64,000 nt of DNA from Paenibacillus glacialis (GTDB taxonomy: Bacteria > Bacillota > Bacilli > Paenibacillales > Paenibacillaceae): contig NZ_LVJH01000070.1 of NCBI RefSeq assembly GCF_001637205.1, forward strand, positions 466,480 to 530,479, given 5' to 3'. Position numbers and translations under genes: made by a program. This document shows, one piece after another, positions 15,112 to 23,135 of the stretch. The notes under the pieces are model-generated. The model saw only the letters and a program-made list of their open reading frames with translations, did no database searches and was not told the DNA's origin. Position 1 is the first letter of the stretch, and every line of letters starts with the position of its first letter.

Positions 15112-15263
15112 TTCGTGTTTTTTCCAATTTCTAAAACAGAACGGCTCAGCACGAACACAAGCGAACTATTGATTGTTATAAAATGTTTAATACAATTCGT
15201 ACACATTCATTTATAATCGTTTTTCACATACGAACTGGAAATAAACTGAATACCCCTTGTCAA
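15112..15263. promoter_or_regulatory. Upstream region with repeated TTCGT half-sites
   Basis: This untranslated stretch holds five TTCGY half-sites in both orientations (15112-15116, 15151-15155, 15161-15165, 15196-15200, 15230-15234). TTCGTA (15196-15201) and TACGAA (15229-15234) form an inverted pair. A consensus TTGACA -35 lies on the minus strand at 15258-15263 without a clear -10 partner. It is likely a control region for the zinc-ribbon/HTH gene. Confidence 0.4.
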
Positions 15264-15273
15264 GTATTTTTTA

Positions 15274-15546
15274 TTAAATGTCTGGAAATAAAATTTCATA
15301 TGATAACTCATAAAAATCTTGAAGTTGTAATGCTAGATCGATTCCGGGTTTTGAACGCCCATTCTCCAAATGTGAGATAGTCGCAGTTGCAACACCCATT
15401 AGCGATGCTAATTGTCCTTGAGTGAGTCCTCTTTTCTTGCGTTCAATGATCAATCGGTCACATTTTACACCTTTAATGTTGCTCCATTCTTGACTTGGAG
15501 ATTTTGATTTTTTTCTAGATTTTGCTTTCTTTGCTGAAACACGCAT
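15274..15546 (-). CDS. Small XRE-family regulator (90 residues)
   Basis: A basic N-terminal tail (RVSAKKAKSRKKSKS) precedes a Cro/CI-type HTH (LIIERKKRGLTQGQLASLMGVATATISHLENGR). The protein ends shortly after (EILFPDI). ATG 15546 follows GGAAGGAGGTGAGC and overlaps the previous stop by one base (TAATG). A fifth operator-like site lies just upstream (15581-15595). It is probably an early regulator. Confidence 0.85.
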   Translation of the reverse strand: MRVSAKKAKSRKKSKSPSQEWSNIKGVKCDRLIIERKKRGLTQGQLASLMGVATATISHLENGRSKPGIDLALQLQDFYELSYEILFPDI

Positions 15547-15785
15547 TAGCTCACCTCCTTCCGCTCGGTTGCTGTTGATTGTTCTTTAAAGGAACATTCA
15601 TCTTTAAAAAAATATTCCCAAGGAACACCCAATACTGCGGCAATTGATTTAGCTGCTTTTACAGAAGGTGTCTTAGCGCCATTTTCAATATTTGTGTAAT
15701 AGCTACGTGAGATAACTGCTTCATCTGCAACTTGTTCATGCGTCTTTTCTTTTTTCTCACGAGTCTCTTTAAGCCAAGTTCTCAA
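15546..15785 (-). CDS. Cro-like XRE regulator, first gene of the early operon
   Basis: 79 residues from TTG 15785, where GGGGG lies 8 nt upstream; a GTG at 15794 sits on that motif. Product begins RTWLKETREKKEKTHEQVADEAVISRSYY, a Cro/CI HTH without a multimerisation domain. It is the first gene after the strong leftward promoter, in the position of cro. It is therefore the best candidate for the repressor of the opposing lysogeny promoter. Confidence 0.8.
   Translation of the reverse strand: MRTWLKETREKKEKTHEQVADEAVISRSYYTNIENGAKTPSVKAAKSIAAVLGVPWEYFFKDECSFKEQSTATERKEVS
15581..15595. promoter_or_regulatory. Possible fifth operator inside the Cro-like gene
   Basis: GTTCTTTAAAGGAAC differs from the operator consensus GTTCCTTTAAGGAAC at two positions. 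It lies within codons near the end of the Cro-like gene and about 35 bp before the next gene. Confidence 0.45.
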
Positions 15786-15802
15786 TCTGTCCACCCCCTA
15801 AT

Positions 15803-15906
15803 GTTCCTTTAAGTAACTTTATAAATCTATAATATGTTACTTTAAGGAACATGTCAATAGGTTTTGTCTCTTTTAGGAACATCACTTTAAAGTTTCTTTA
15901 AGGAAC
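15803..15906. promoter_or_regulatory. Four-operator lysis/lysogeny control region
   Basis: Four 15-bp sites fit the palindrome GTTCCTTTAAGGAAC: 15803-15817, 15836-15850, 15866-15880 and 15892-15906. Centre spacings are 33, 30 and 26 bp. Site 2 fills the spacer of the leftward early promoter and site 4 overlaps the -35/-10 region of the rightward promoter. This is the layout of a lambda-like switch controlled by the divergent XRE proteins. Confidence 0.85.
15829..15857 (-). promoter_or_regulatory. Leftward early promoter
   Basis: On the minus strand, TTGACA (15857-15852) and TATTAT (15834-15829) are separated by exactly 17 nt, which is occupied by operator 2. It drives the Cro-like gene and the long early operon. 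Confidence 0.85.
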
Positions 15907-15914
15907 ATTATAAT
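15886..15914 (+). promoter_or_regulatory. Rightward promoter of the repressor-like gene
   Basis: A perfect TATAAT lies at 15909-15914, with a poor -35 (TTTAAA, 15886-15891) that is overlapped by operator 4. The weak -35 and the overlap fit a regulated lysogeny promoter. The start codon is 33 nt downstream. Confidence 0.6.
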
Positions 15915-15946
15915 TAGGTAATCCTATAAAAGTTGGTGTTAAAGTT

Positions 15947-16363
15947 ATGGATATTTTTGCGAAAAGGCTAAAGGCCGAAAGAGAGAACCTAAAGCGACGT
16001 GATTCAAAGTGGACTCAAGAATACATTGCGGATCTAATAGGGGTTGCTAGGTCTACATATACTGCCTATGAAAACGGGACAAAGTTACCTCCCATGGACA
16101 CACTCAACAAAATTGCAGATCAATTTGAAGTTTCGGCTGATTTCCTTATGGGTCGAACAGGTAATCCGCGTCCTCAAGTTGATGGAATAGATGCAGAAGA
16201 ACAGGCTGAATTCGAAGCCTTCATAAACAATCCTCAACACGGTATCTTTTTTAAGGACTATCTAAGTGCACCCGAAGAACGCCGTGAAGAAATGCGACAG
16301 ATTTTTAAGATACTGCAAGAGAAAGAAAAAGGACGTAAACCTGGGGATCGTCAAGGAGAGTAA
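15947..16363 (+). CDS. XRE-family phage repressor
   Basis: 138 residues. The N-terminus holds a Cro/CI HTH (QEYIADLIGVARSTYTAYENGTKLPPMDTLNKIADQF, summarised), followed by the typical VSADFLMGRT segment. The acidic then basic C-terminus lacks an S24 autoprotease, so it is not a LexA-like self-cleaving repressor. It diverges from the early operon and is followed by lysogeny-type genes, including an ImmA-like peptidase that could cleave it, as ImmA does to ImmR in ICEBs1. No strong ribosome binding site precedes the ATG. Confidence 0.85.
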   Translation: MDIFAKRLKAERENLKRRDSKWTQEYIADLIGVARSTYTAYENGTKLPPMDTLNKIADQFEVSADFLMGRTGNPRPQVDGIDAEEQAEFEAFINNPQHGIFFKDYLSAPEERREEMRQIFKILQEKEKGRKPGDRQGE

Positions 16364-16428
16364 TTTACTTAGCATGTAATAGCAAATACCTCAGCCGATG
16401 GGGATAACGACAAAGGACTGTAAGTTTA

Positions 16429-17061
16429 ATGAAAAAAACTCTACTTATAGTATTAGTGGTATTAGTTTTAACCGGATGCAACAATAGTTCCAATTTGGCT
16501 GATGATAGTGCAAATTCTTCTACGCAGCCTTTAGAGCAGAATGCTAATAATGAAGCTGGTTCTACATCCAAAAACAATTCTAGTGCACTTGAAGAAAGCT
16601 CTCCAACAACTTCTGGGTTTAATGGCATTACTCCTGAGGATTTCAAGCAGATTTATAATGAATTGGCTACCACTTACAACTTAAACGATCAAATAATAAA
16701 CAACTTTTCATTAACAATAGGTGATAATCTTGACTCTTTTAAATATTCATTTTCAGATAACCTTCACATAATTGGAACAACAAATAAAGACGGGACAATC
16801 AAAGAAGTGTCAACCTTAGGGGATGGCGATCTAACCAATGAAACGGGCGAGAATATATTAGCATCAGTGGGACTTATTATTATGGCAACAAATTATGGAT
16901 ATTCATCTGATGATATACAAGATACTTTGAAAGATTTAGGCTTGTTCGAATCATCTACTGATATGAATAATTTTAGACAAGCTACGGTACGCAATGGCAT
17001 AAAGTACAAATTGGCCATTAAAGATGGAATGACAATGTTCAGCGCTACCGAAGCTCAGTAA
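16429..17061 (+). CDS. Lipoprotein of the lysogeny module
   Basis: 210 residues. A type II signal peptide (KKTLLIVLVVLVLTGC) has its lipobox LTGC with Cys at 17. A Ser/Asn/Gln/Thr-rich tether of about 50 residues follows, then a folded domain of about 140 residues that begins ITPEDFKQIYNELATTYN. The domain is not recognised. Lipoproteins between repressor and integrase, such as Ltp of Streptococcus phage TP-J34, block DNA entry of superinfecting phages. The same role is inferred here from position and architecture only. Confidence 0.75.
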   Translation: MKKTLLIVLVVLVLTGCNNSSNLADDSANSSTQPLEQNANNEAGSTSKNNSSALEESSPTTSGFNGITPEDFKQIYNELATTYNLNDQIINNFSLTIGDNLDSFKYSFSDNLHIIGTTNKDGTIKEVSTLGDGDLTNETGENILASVGLIIMATNYGYSSDDIQDTLKDLGLFESSTDMNNFRQATVRNGIKYKLAIKDGMTMFSATEAQ

Positions 17062-17202
17062 ATAAAGATTAATTTAAATAGAGAAAAGGTTACGAAGGTT
17101 CCTCCAAGCTTTAAAAAAGCTGCACAAATTTGAACAAAATAATATTGAATATTTGAAGCCGATACGGAGTCTCTCAAAAAATAAATAAGGAGTTGATACT
17201 TT

Positions 17203-17541
17203 ATGGATAATAGAGAATTAAAAGATATACTTCAATCAGTCATTACTGAAGCTTTGAAGCCTATACAGGAAGAAATGAAAACAATGAACACGAGAATAGG
17301 CAGTCTTGAGTCTGGTCAATCCGAACTCCATCAGATCACCAGTGCGATCCGTGATCGCCAGGAAGAAACAGACGCAAAACTAGAAGCCTTGAGCATGGAT
17401 GTGAATAAGATTCAAGGAAATACCGTTCGCATCGAGGAAAAGATTAATGAAGACTTAGTTGATATTCATGGTGATGTGCGTTTCTTAAGTCATCGCATTG
17501 TCGCTCTAGAAATGGATGTCGACAAATTAAAAAATAAATAG
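17203..17541 (+). CDS. Coiled-coil protein of the lysogeny module
   Basis: 112 residues, almost all coiled coil (EALKPIQEEMKTMNTRIGSLESG, then heptads through VALEMDVDKLKNK). GGAG lies upstream of the ATG (AAGGAGTTGATACTTT). No signal peptide or membrane segment is present. Proteins of this kind with a DUF-type coiled coil are common beside phage repressors; function is unknown. Confidence 0.7.
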   Translation: MDNRELKDILQSVITEALKPIQEEMKTMNTRIGSLESGQSELHQITSAIRDRQEETDAKLEALSMDVNKIQGNTVRIEEKINEDLVDIHGDVRFLSHRIVALEMDVDKLKNK

Positions 17542-17626
17542 CCGTCTTCAAAATCATTCAAGCCAGCAATGGCTTTTCTTTTTACTACATAACAGAACGT
17601 ACATTCCCACTATGGAGGTTTTTAAC

Positions 17627-18502
17627 TTGTCATGCTGTCATCAAATAACTAAAACCGAGCAATTTGTAAATGACTTATACCAAGAAATAGGGATTACCGA
17701 AACACATCAGTTAGAAATTGATGAGCTATCACAGCTCCTGAATATTTGGATTCATTATGCGAGTATTCCAAGCAGAGCTATAGATTCCGCAAAAGGATTG
17801 TCCACGATGTTTATAGACGATCGTAATAACCTTGTTAAACAGTGGCTCGAATTTTTACACGAGCTCTGCCACCTGCTACGTCACGCAGGAAACCAAACCT
17901 TGATGCCAAAACAATTTACCGATGCCCAAGAAAAAGAAGCTGAAAGATTCGTGCTTTATGCAGCTATTCCATTCTCGATGCTCAATAGATTGACCTTACC
18001 TACTCGTAAAAGTGATGCTATAGCTTTTGTCGCACATGAATTCCGGGTACCGTTGGAACTTGCAGAAAGGCGAATCGAACAGATTGAACATGATAATTAT
18101 CAATCGAAATTAATGTTGGAAAACAACTCTACATTTAATGGATCTTCTTTAACTTTTGATGAGGACCTAAATAACGATAGCTCGCTAGGGGTTCGAATTC
18201 GTGCCTATTATGACTATGATGGCGATTGGTCACGTCCACATACTTTGGTCGTAGAGCAGCCAGCAGGGTTCAATTGGGACAGTCAGTTGCCTATTCAGAT
18301 TGATAAGAACTATAGGCAGTGTGATATTCCACCATACTTACCTGGATCTGCTGCATCTGTACTCTCTGAAGATATCCAAGTTATTCATGATAAGCCTGGC
18401 TTTGTATCTATTAATCTATCTAAAATCGCATGGAGACATGGCAAATCTATAGACCAACTCTTCTTATCGGTAGATACGATAGAGGATGCTCTTAATTTTT
18501 AA
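17627..18502 (+). CDS. ImmA/IrrE-type metallopeptidase
   Basis: About 291 residues. The zinc-peptidase motif HELCH (HExxH) near residue 80 lies in WLEFLHELCHLLRH, and a Glu in AQEKEAERFV is a likely third ligand. ImmA peptidases cleave XRE repressors and induce the element. I prefer TTG 17627 over ATG 17612 because GGAGG lies 7 nt upstream. Beyond the peptidase domain (about 1-150) lies an extra C-terminal region of about 140 residues (RIRAYYDYDGDWSRPHTLV...), which is longer than usual. Confidence 0.85.
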   Translation: MSCCHQITKTEQFVNDLYQEIGITETHQLEIDELSQLLNIWIHYASIPSRAIDSAKGLSTMFIDDRNNLVKQWLEFLHELCHLLRHAGNQTLMPKQFTDAQEKEAERFVLYAAIPFSMLNRLTLPTRKSDAIAFVAHEFRVPLELAERRIEQIEHDNYQSKLMLENNSTFNGSSLTFDEDLNNDSSLGVRIRAYYDYDGDWSRPHTLVVEQPAGFNWDSQLPIQIDKNYRQCDIPPYLPGSAASVLSEDIQVIHDKPGFVSINLSKIAWRHGKSIDQLFLSVDTIEDALNF

Positions 18503-18520
18503 CGGAAGGAGAAATATCTT

Positions 18521-19738
18521 ATGGCTAGCTACACTAAAATCCCCGCTAACAACAAGCAGGGGTATAAGTGGATTTGTACAATAGAAGGCCCTCCGGATCC
18601 TACCACTGGAAAAAGAAATCAGATCCCTAGAAGAGCTGATACACAAAAAGAGGCTTTGGCACGTGCCCAGGCTGTCTATAATGAGCGCAAACTAGGAATA
18701 GATTCAAAGAAAACTAAAAAGATAACAATCATTGATGTCGCTGAGGAATGGCTCAAAACCTATTCAAAAGGAAAAGTTAAACGTAGAAGTGTTGTACAAC
18801 GAGGAGTTCAGATAAATAACTTAAATAATTACTTCAAAAAGAAACCTATCAGCAAAATTACTCATCGAGATTATCAGAACTTTTTAAATGATCTTGATGA
18901 CCAGGAATATGCTCATAACACTATGCTAGGAATAAATAATACAGCAAACATGATTTTCAAGTATGCGATAAAACATAAAATAAGAATTGATAACCCCACC
19001 ATTGATGCAGTCATACCGCAAAAGGTCACAACCGTTGAAGAGATCGAGAACAAGGACCAACTCATTGAAGACAAGTATTTGAATAGATCTGAGCTGCTAG
19101 ATTTTTTCTCGACGATTAATGAACATGGTGAGCTGCAGGATAAAGAAATATTTTACCTGCTTGCTTTCTCGGGGGTTCGATCAGGTGAACTGTGTGCATT
19201 GAAGTGGACCGATATTGATTTTGTTTCTAATCAAATAAGAATCACAAAAACAATGGATAGCGATAACATGCGTAATTATCAACTGGAGACACCTAAGACC
19301 ACAGGATCTATTCGACTGGTACCCATCGATGAAAATGTAATGATCATGCTGATGGAACATAAAGAGCGGCAAGCTACTCAAATGAAATCGCAGCGAGATT
19401 ATTTCAAAGATTACCATGACAAGAAATTTGTTTTTCGTAATAACGATGGATATCCTTTTAATGCGCAACACATTCGCATTAGGATGCAAAGAATTATTAA
19501 AGACACTTCAATCACTAAACATGCCACTCCACACATCTTTAGACATACCTTCGTCAGTATGCTCGCTGAAGCAGAAGTCGACTTAAATACAATCATGCAA
19601 AGAGTAGGTCACGAAAATGAAAAAACAACTTTAAATATTTATACGCATGTAACACAAAAGATGCAGAAAAATGCCGACTTGAAGATAAAAAACCATTACG
19701 CTGATGTTCTCAATCTCAGTACTTTGCAGGATATGTGA
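18521..19738 (+). CDS. int: Tyrosine integrase of the prophage
   Basis: 405 residues, phage Int family. An N-terminal AP2-like arm-binding domain (YKWICTIEGPPDPTTGKRNQ) is followed by a SAM-like core-binding domain and a catalytic domain. Catalytic residues are R220 (GVRSGEL), K259 (TPKTTGS), H338 and R341 (HIFRHT), H364 (GHENEK) and Y374 (NIYTHV), so the enzyme looks intact. It lies at the element's right edge, facing the chromosome, next to the presumed attachment site. Confidence 0.96.
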   Translation: MASYTKIPANNKQGYKWICTIEGPPDPTTGKRNQIPRRADTQKEALARAQAVYNERKLGIDSKKTKKITIIDVAEEWLKTYSKGKVKRRSVVQRGVQINNLNNYFKKKPISKITHRDYQNFLNDLDDQEYAHNTMLGINNTANMIFKYAIKHKIRIDNPTIDAVIPQKVTTVEEIENKDQLIEDKYLNRSELLDFFSTINEHGELQDKEIFYLLAFSGVRSGELCALKWTDIDFVSNQIRITKTMDSDNMRNYQLETPKTTGSIRLVPIDENVMIMLMEHKERQATQMKSQRDYFKDYHDKKFVFRNNDGYPFNAQHIRIRMQRIIKDTSITKHATPHIFRHTFVSMLAEAEVDLNTIMQRVGHENEKTTLNIYTHVTQKMQKNADLKIKNHYADVLNLSTLQDM

Positions 19739-19754
19739 TTTTTTATGTGATTTT
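19733..19754. repeat. Direct repeat at the integrase end, attachment-region candidate
   Basis: ATGTGATTTT occurs twice, at 19733-19742 and 19745-19754, across the integrase stop codon and just before the cymR terminator. The element-chromosome junction should be here or in the last codons of cymR. The other att copy is outside the window, so the core cannot be proven. Confidence 0.35.
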
Positions 19755-19765
19755 CTCATTATAAA

Positions 19766-19783
19766 GGCCTCCAAATGGAGGCC
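19766..19783 (-). terminator. Hairpin downstream of cymR
   Basis: GGCCTCC (19766-19772) pairs with GGAGGCC (19777-19783). On the minus strand it is followed by TTTATAATG, so it can end the cymR transcript and insulate the integrase. Confidence 0.6.
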
Positions 19784-19831
19784 AAAACATTGATATATCA
19801 GTATTTCTCTAAGAATTACAATAAACTATAA

Positions 19832-20251
19832 CTAAATATAGAACATGTAATTGTCAGCAGCACTTTTTTCTTCAAAAGAAATAAGATCTTGCAATGTTGT
19901 AGAATCTAGTGCGTTAGCGATACCATCTCGAATTCTGAGCCATAAATCCCGCTTCGCTGGATCATCTTCTTCCGTAAAGTCCACTGGGGAAATGGGTCCC
20001 TCGAGGACACGAATTACATCACCTGCCGTAATCGTTGACGGGTCACGAAATAAAATATAACCACCATAAGCTCCACGAACACTCTTCACCAAACCTGCAT
20101 TACGAAGAGGTGCAATCAATTGTTCAAGATAATGCTCTGATAATTGATTTTTCTCAGCAATACTTTTCAATGAAGTAGGTCCCTCACCAAACTTAGAAGA
20201 TAGTTCCATCATAATGGTTAAGCCGTAACGTCCTTTTGTTGATATTTTCAT
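19832..20251 (-). CDS. cymR: Rrf2-family cysteine metabolism repressor CymR
   Basis: 139 residues, Rrf2 family winged helix. The N-terminus KISTKGRYGLTIMMELSSK and the C-terminal YMFYI match Bacillus CymR, the master repressor of sulfur assimilation and cysteine uptake that works with CysK. It lacks the [Fe-S] Cys triad of IscR. ATG 20251 has GAGGTG 6 nt upstream; a GTG at 20260 is the in-frame alternative. The C-terminus is intact although the prophage abuts it. It is divergent from mnmA, and no cysteine desulfurase gene lies between them, unlike in Bacillus subtilis. Confidence 0.88.
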   Translation of the reverse strand: MKISTKGRYGLTIMMELSSKFGEGPTSLKSIAEKNQLSEHYLEQLIAPLRNAGLVKSVRGAYGGYILFRDPSTITAGDVIRVLEGPISPVDFTEEDDPAKRDLWLRIRDGIANALDSTTLQDLISFEEKSAADNYMFYI

Positions 20252-20532
20252 CCCTAGCACCTCTTTCTATTCATATAAAACTTTAGTATGATTGTTTACT
20301 GTTCATTATTGTAAGCATAATCGGCAGGTTAGCATATTAATTCATACTATTTCTATCTATTCCGATCATTACCCTTTGCTTATGGTAACATATTCAGTTC
20401 CTATATGGAAAACAAACCGTTACAAATTGGTGGAATGTTCGTCCAGAGTGGACATTTCTCAGTATGTGAAGTCATGACGATTATGTTAAAATACAGTATG
20501 GGCACAATTTTAATATAAAGATGGTGATTCTG

Positions 20533-21669
20533 ATGTCAATAGATAATAGCAGTATACGTGTCGTTGTCGGCATGTCTGGAGGTGTCGATTCCTCCGTAAC
20601 TGCGCTGCTTCTGAAACAGCAAGGTTATGACGTAATCGGGATCTTTATGAAGAATTGGGATGATACCGATCAATTCGGTAATTGTACGGCAGAAGATGAT
20701 GCAGAAGACGTACGCCGCGTCTGTGAACAGATCGATATTCCCTACTATACCGTCAATTTCGAGAAGGAATACTTTGATAAAGTATTCTCCTATTTCCTTG
20801 ATGAATATAAGTCCGGAAGGACACCCAACCCTGATGTAATGTGCAATAGAGAGATCAAATTCGGGGAATTCTTGAATAAAGCTCTCAATTTAGGTGCGGA
20901 TTATGTTGCTACAGGGCATTATGCCAGAGTAGTCGAAGAGAAGGGCGTTTATAAACTATTACGCGGTATTGATAGCAATAAAGATCAGACCTACTTTCTA
21001 AATGCATTAAATCAGGAGCAATTCTCCAAAGCTATGTTCCCGATCGGTCATCTTCCTAAGCCGGAAGTACGACGTATTGCTGAAGAAGCTGGACTTTATA
21101 CTGCGAAGAAGAAAGACAGCACAGGTGTCTGTTTTATCGGTGAACGTAACTTCAAAGAGTTCCTTAGCCAATACTTACCTGCTCAATCTGGCAAAATGGT
21201 GGACATTGCAACGGGCGAAGTTAAAGGCGATCACGATGGACTGATGTATTATACGCTAGGTCAGCGTCAAGGTCTTGGTATTGGTGGTTCAGGTTCAGGC
21301 GAACCCTGGTTTGTAGCTGATAAGGACCTAGAGCATAACATTCTATATGTCGTGCAAGGCGACAATCATCCTAGTCTTTATTCTAATGGGCTTATAGCAA
21401 CGGGAGTGAATTGGATTGAAGGAGAAGGATCTTTGCCCAAAGGACCTTTTACTTGCACAGCCAAATTCCGTTATCGTCAACCTGATCAGGGTGTGACGCT
21501 GAACTGGCTTCCCGATGGATCGGTTAACGTTGTATTTGATAAGCAACAAAAGGCTATTACACCAGGACAAGCTGTTGTCTTCTTCCAAGGTGAAGAATGC
21601 CTCGGTGGTGGTACCATCGACAAAGTCGATAAGGTACCTTACACTATTCCCCAAATTTTAAAAAAATAA
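20533..21669 (+). CDS. mnmA: tRNA 2-thiouridylase MnmA
   Basis: About 378 residues. The enzyme thiolates U34 of tRNA Lys, Glu and Gln, using sulfur from a cysteine desulfurase. The ATP PP-loop is GMSGGVDSS near the start. The catalytic cysteines are in CNREIKF and GVCFIGER, and a C-terminal beta-barrel domain ends the protein. ATG 20533 is preceded by GGTGAT; an upstream ATG at 20521 has no ribosome binding site. It stands alone between cymR and a bidirectional terminator. Confidence 0.95.
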   Translation: MSIDNSSIRVVVGMSGGVDSSVTALLLKQQGYDVIGIFMKNWDDTDQFGNCTAEDDAEDVRRVCEQIDIPYYTVNFEKEYFDKVFSYFLDEYKSGRTPNPDVMCNREIKFGEFLNKALNLGADYVATGHYARVVEEKGVYKLLRGIDSNKDQTYFLNALNQEQFSKAMFPIGHLPKPEVRRIAEEAGLYTAKKKDSTGVCFIGERNFKEFLSQYLPAQSGKMVDIATGEVKGDHDGLMYYTLGQRQGLGIGGSGSGEPWFVADKDLEHNILYVVQGDNHPSLYSNGLIATGVNWIEGEGSLPKGPFTCTAKFRYRQPDQGVTLNWLPDGSVNVVFDKQQKAITPGQAVVFFQGEECLGGGTIDKVDKVPYTIPQILKK

Positions 21670-21672
21670 AAC

Positions 21673-21710
21673 AAAAATGCCCTTCTCATTATTGATGAGA
21701 GGGGCATTTT
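21673..21710. terminator. Bidirectional terminator between mnmA and rarA
   Basis: AAAATGCCC plus TTCTCAT pairs with ATGAGAG plus GGGCATTTT; A-rich and T-rich flanks on both sides suit the convergent genes mnmA and rarA. Confidence 0.85.
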
Positions 21711-21749
21711 GTACTTATAAAAGTTGGTGGTGGGTAGCAATCTCTAAAG

Positions 21750-23057
21750 CTACAATTCACGCCGACGTTCTTGATTCAACTTGATCTTAGATTCATTCCC
21801 TTGCTCCGTTGCTTGATAGAATACCCGTCGTGAGATCTCCTTAGGCAAATAATCTTGTTTCACATAATGGTTCGGGAAATCATGTGGATATTTATATCCT
21901 GTGTGTCCAAGCTTCACAGCGCCCTTATAGTGACTATCTCTTAAGTGTAGAGGTACTTCCGCTGATCTGATATCATCCATAGCGGTCATCGCTTTCGAAA
22001 TAGCAAGATAAACTGCATTGGATTTAGGACTTTCAACCGCAAAAATAATCGCTTGCGAGATATTTAACTTCCCCTCAGCCCAGCCATTATTCCGATAAGC
22101 ATCAAGTGCACTCACGGCCTGAACCAATGCTTGGGGATTAGCAAGACCTATATCTTCACTGCTTGCTGCAATTAAGCGTCGAATGAACACCATCGGGTCC
22201 ATCCCAAGTTTCTCCACTCCATACAGAAACCAGAATAGTGCAGCATCGCTTGAACCACGAATACTCTTATGAAATGCCGAAATGATGTCATACTGTGTGG
22301 ATTCATCTGCTTTTACGATGGGTCTACGAATCGATTCTTCCGCTACTTCAATCGTAACGTGAATCGTACCATCATCCTCTGGAGCTGTCGTCAACACCGC
22401 TAACTCTAACGCATTAAGTGCCCTGCGAATATCCCCATTTGCCATCGTTGCGATATGCTCTAATGCATCTTTATCCACATCGAGCTTCATATAACCAAGC
22501 CCTTTTTCCGAATCTAGAAGTGCACGTTTCATAGCAATTAAGGAATGTTCCTTCGTCAACGCGTTTAATTGGAATAATGTTGCTCGACTCATTAAAGCGC
22601 CATTGACGTAATGAAATGGGTTCTCCGTTGTCGCTCCTATAAAAACAATGGTGCCTTTCTCAACAGCAGGTAACAATGCATCTTGCCTAGAACTGTTAAA
22701 GCGATGTACCTCATCTAAGAAAAGAATCGTCTTGGTTCCGTATAAAGACTTGCTGGTGTGAGCCTGATCAATCACCTCTCGCACGTCTTTGACAGAAGCC
22801 TCTACTGCATTTAGTCGTACAAACGTAGCCTTGGTATGATGAGAAATAATATGTGCTAACGTTGTTTTACCCGACCCAGGAGGCCCATATAAAAGAATCG
22901 ATGAGACTTGATCGGCTTCAATTGCGCGTCGCAATAACTTTCCTCGACCCACAATATGCTCTTGTCCAATATATTCATCCAGATTCACCGGGCGCATCCG
23001 ATCGGCAAGTAGCCGCGAGACGGTGTCCGATTCCTGCTGAAAAGAGAATAAATCCAT
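21750..23057 (-). CDS. rarA: Replication-associated recombination protein RarA
   Basis: 435 residues, AAA+ clamp-loader-like ATPase (MgsA/RarA/WRNIP1). It acts at stalled forks with SSB. Walker A is GPPGSGKTT near 58-66, Walker B is LFLDEVHRF near 111-119, and sensor 1 is GATTENP. The C-terminal tetramerisation domain ends with HDFPNHYVKQDYLP, a family hallmark. Full length. It converges with mnmA. Confidence 0.95.
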   Translation of the reverse strand: MDLFSFQQESDTVSRLLADRMRPVNLDEYIGQEHIVGRGKLLRRAIEADQVSSILLYGPPGSGKTTLAHIISHHTKATFVRLNAVEASVKDVREVIDQAHTSKSLYGTKTILFLDEVHRFNSSRQDALLPAVEKGTIVFIGATTENPFHYVNGALMSRATLFQLNALTKEHSLIAMKRALLDSEKGLGYMKLDVDKDALEHIATMANGDIRRALNALELAVLTTAPEDDGTIHVTIEVAEESIRRPIVKADESTQYDIISAFHKSIRGSSDAALFWFLYGVEKLGMDPMVFIRRLIAASSEDIGLANPQALVQAVSALDAYRNNGWAEGKLNISQAIIFAVESPKSNAVYLAISKAMTAMDDIRSAEVPLHLRDSHYKGAVKLGHTGYKYPHDFPNHYVKQDYLPKEISRRVFYQATEQGNESKIKLNQERRREL

Positions 23058-23135
23058 TCGTAATTCACGTCCTTACCATCCATCAAAATTATAAATATCT
23101 TTATCTATCATATCACAATCGTAGTGAACACAAGA

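Noticed and set aside
20395..20475. GTCCA/TGGAC dyad upstream of mnmA as a regulatory site
   Set aside because: Only 5 bp per arm, with no matching site elsewhere in the region and no promoter alignment.
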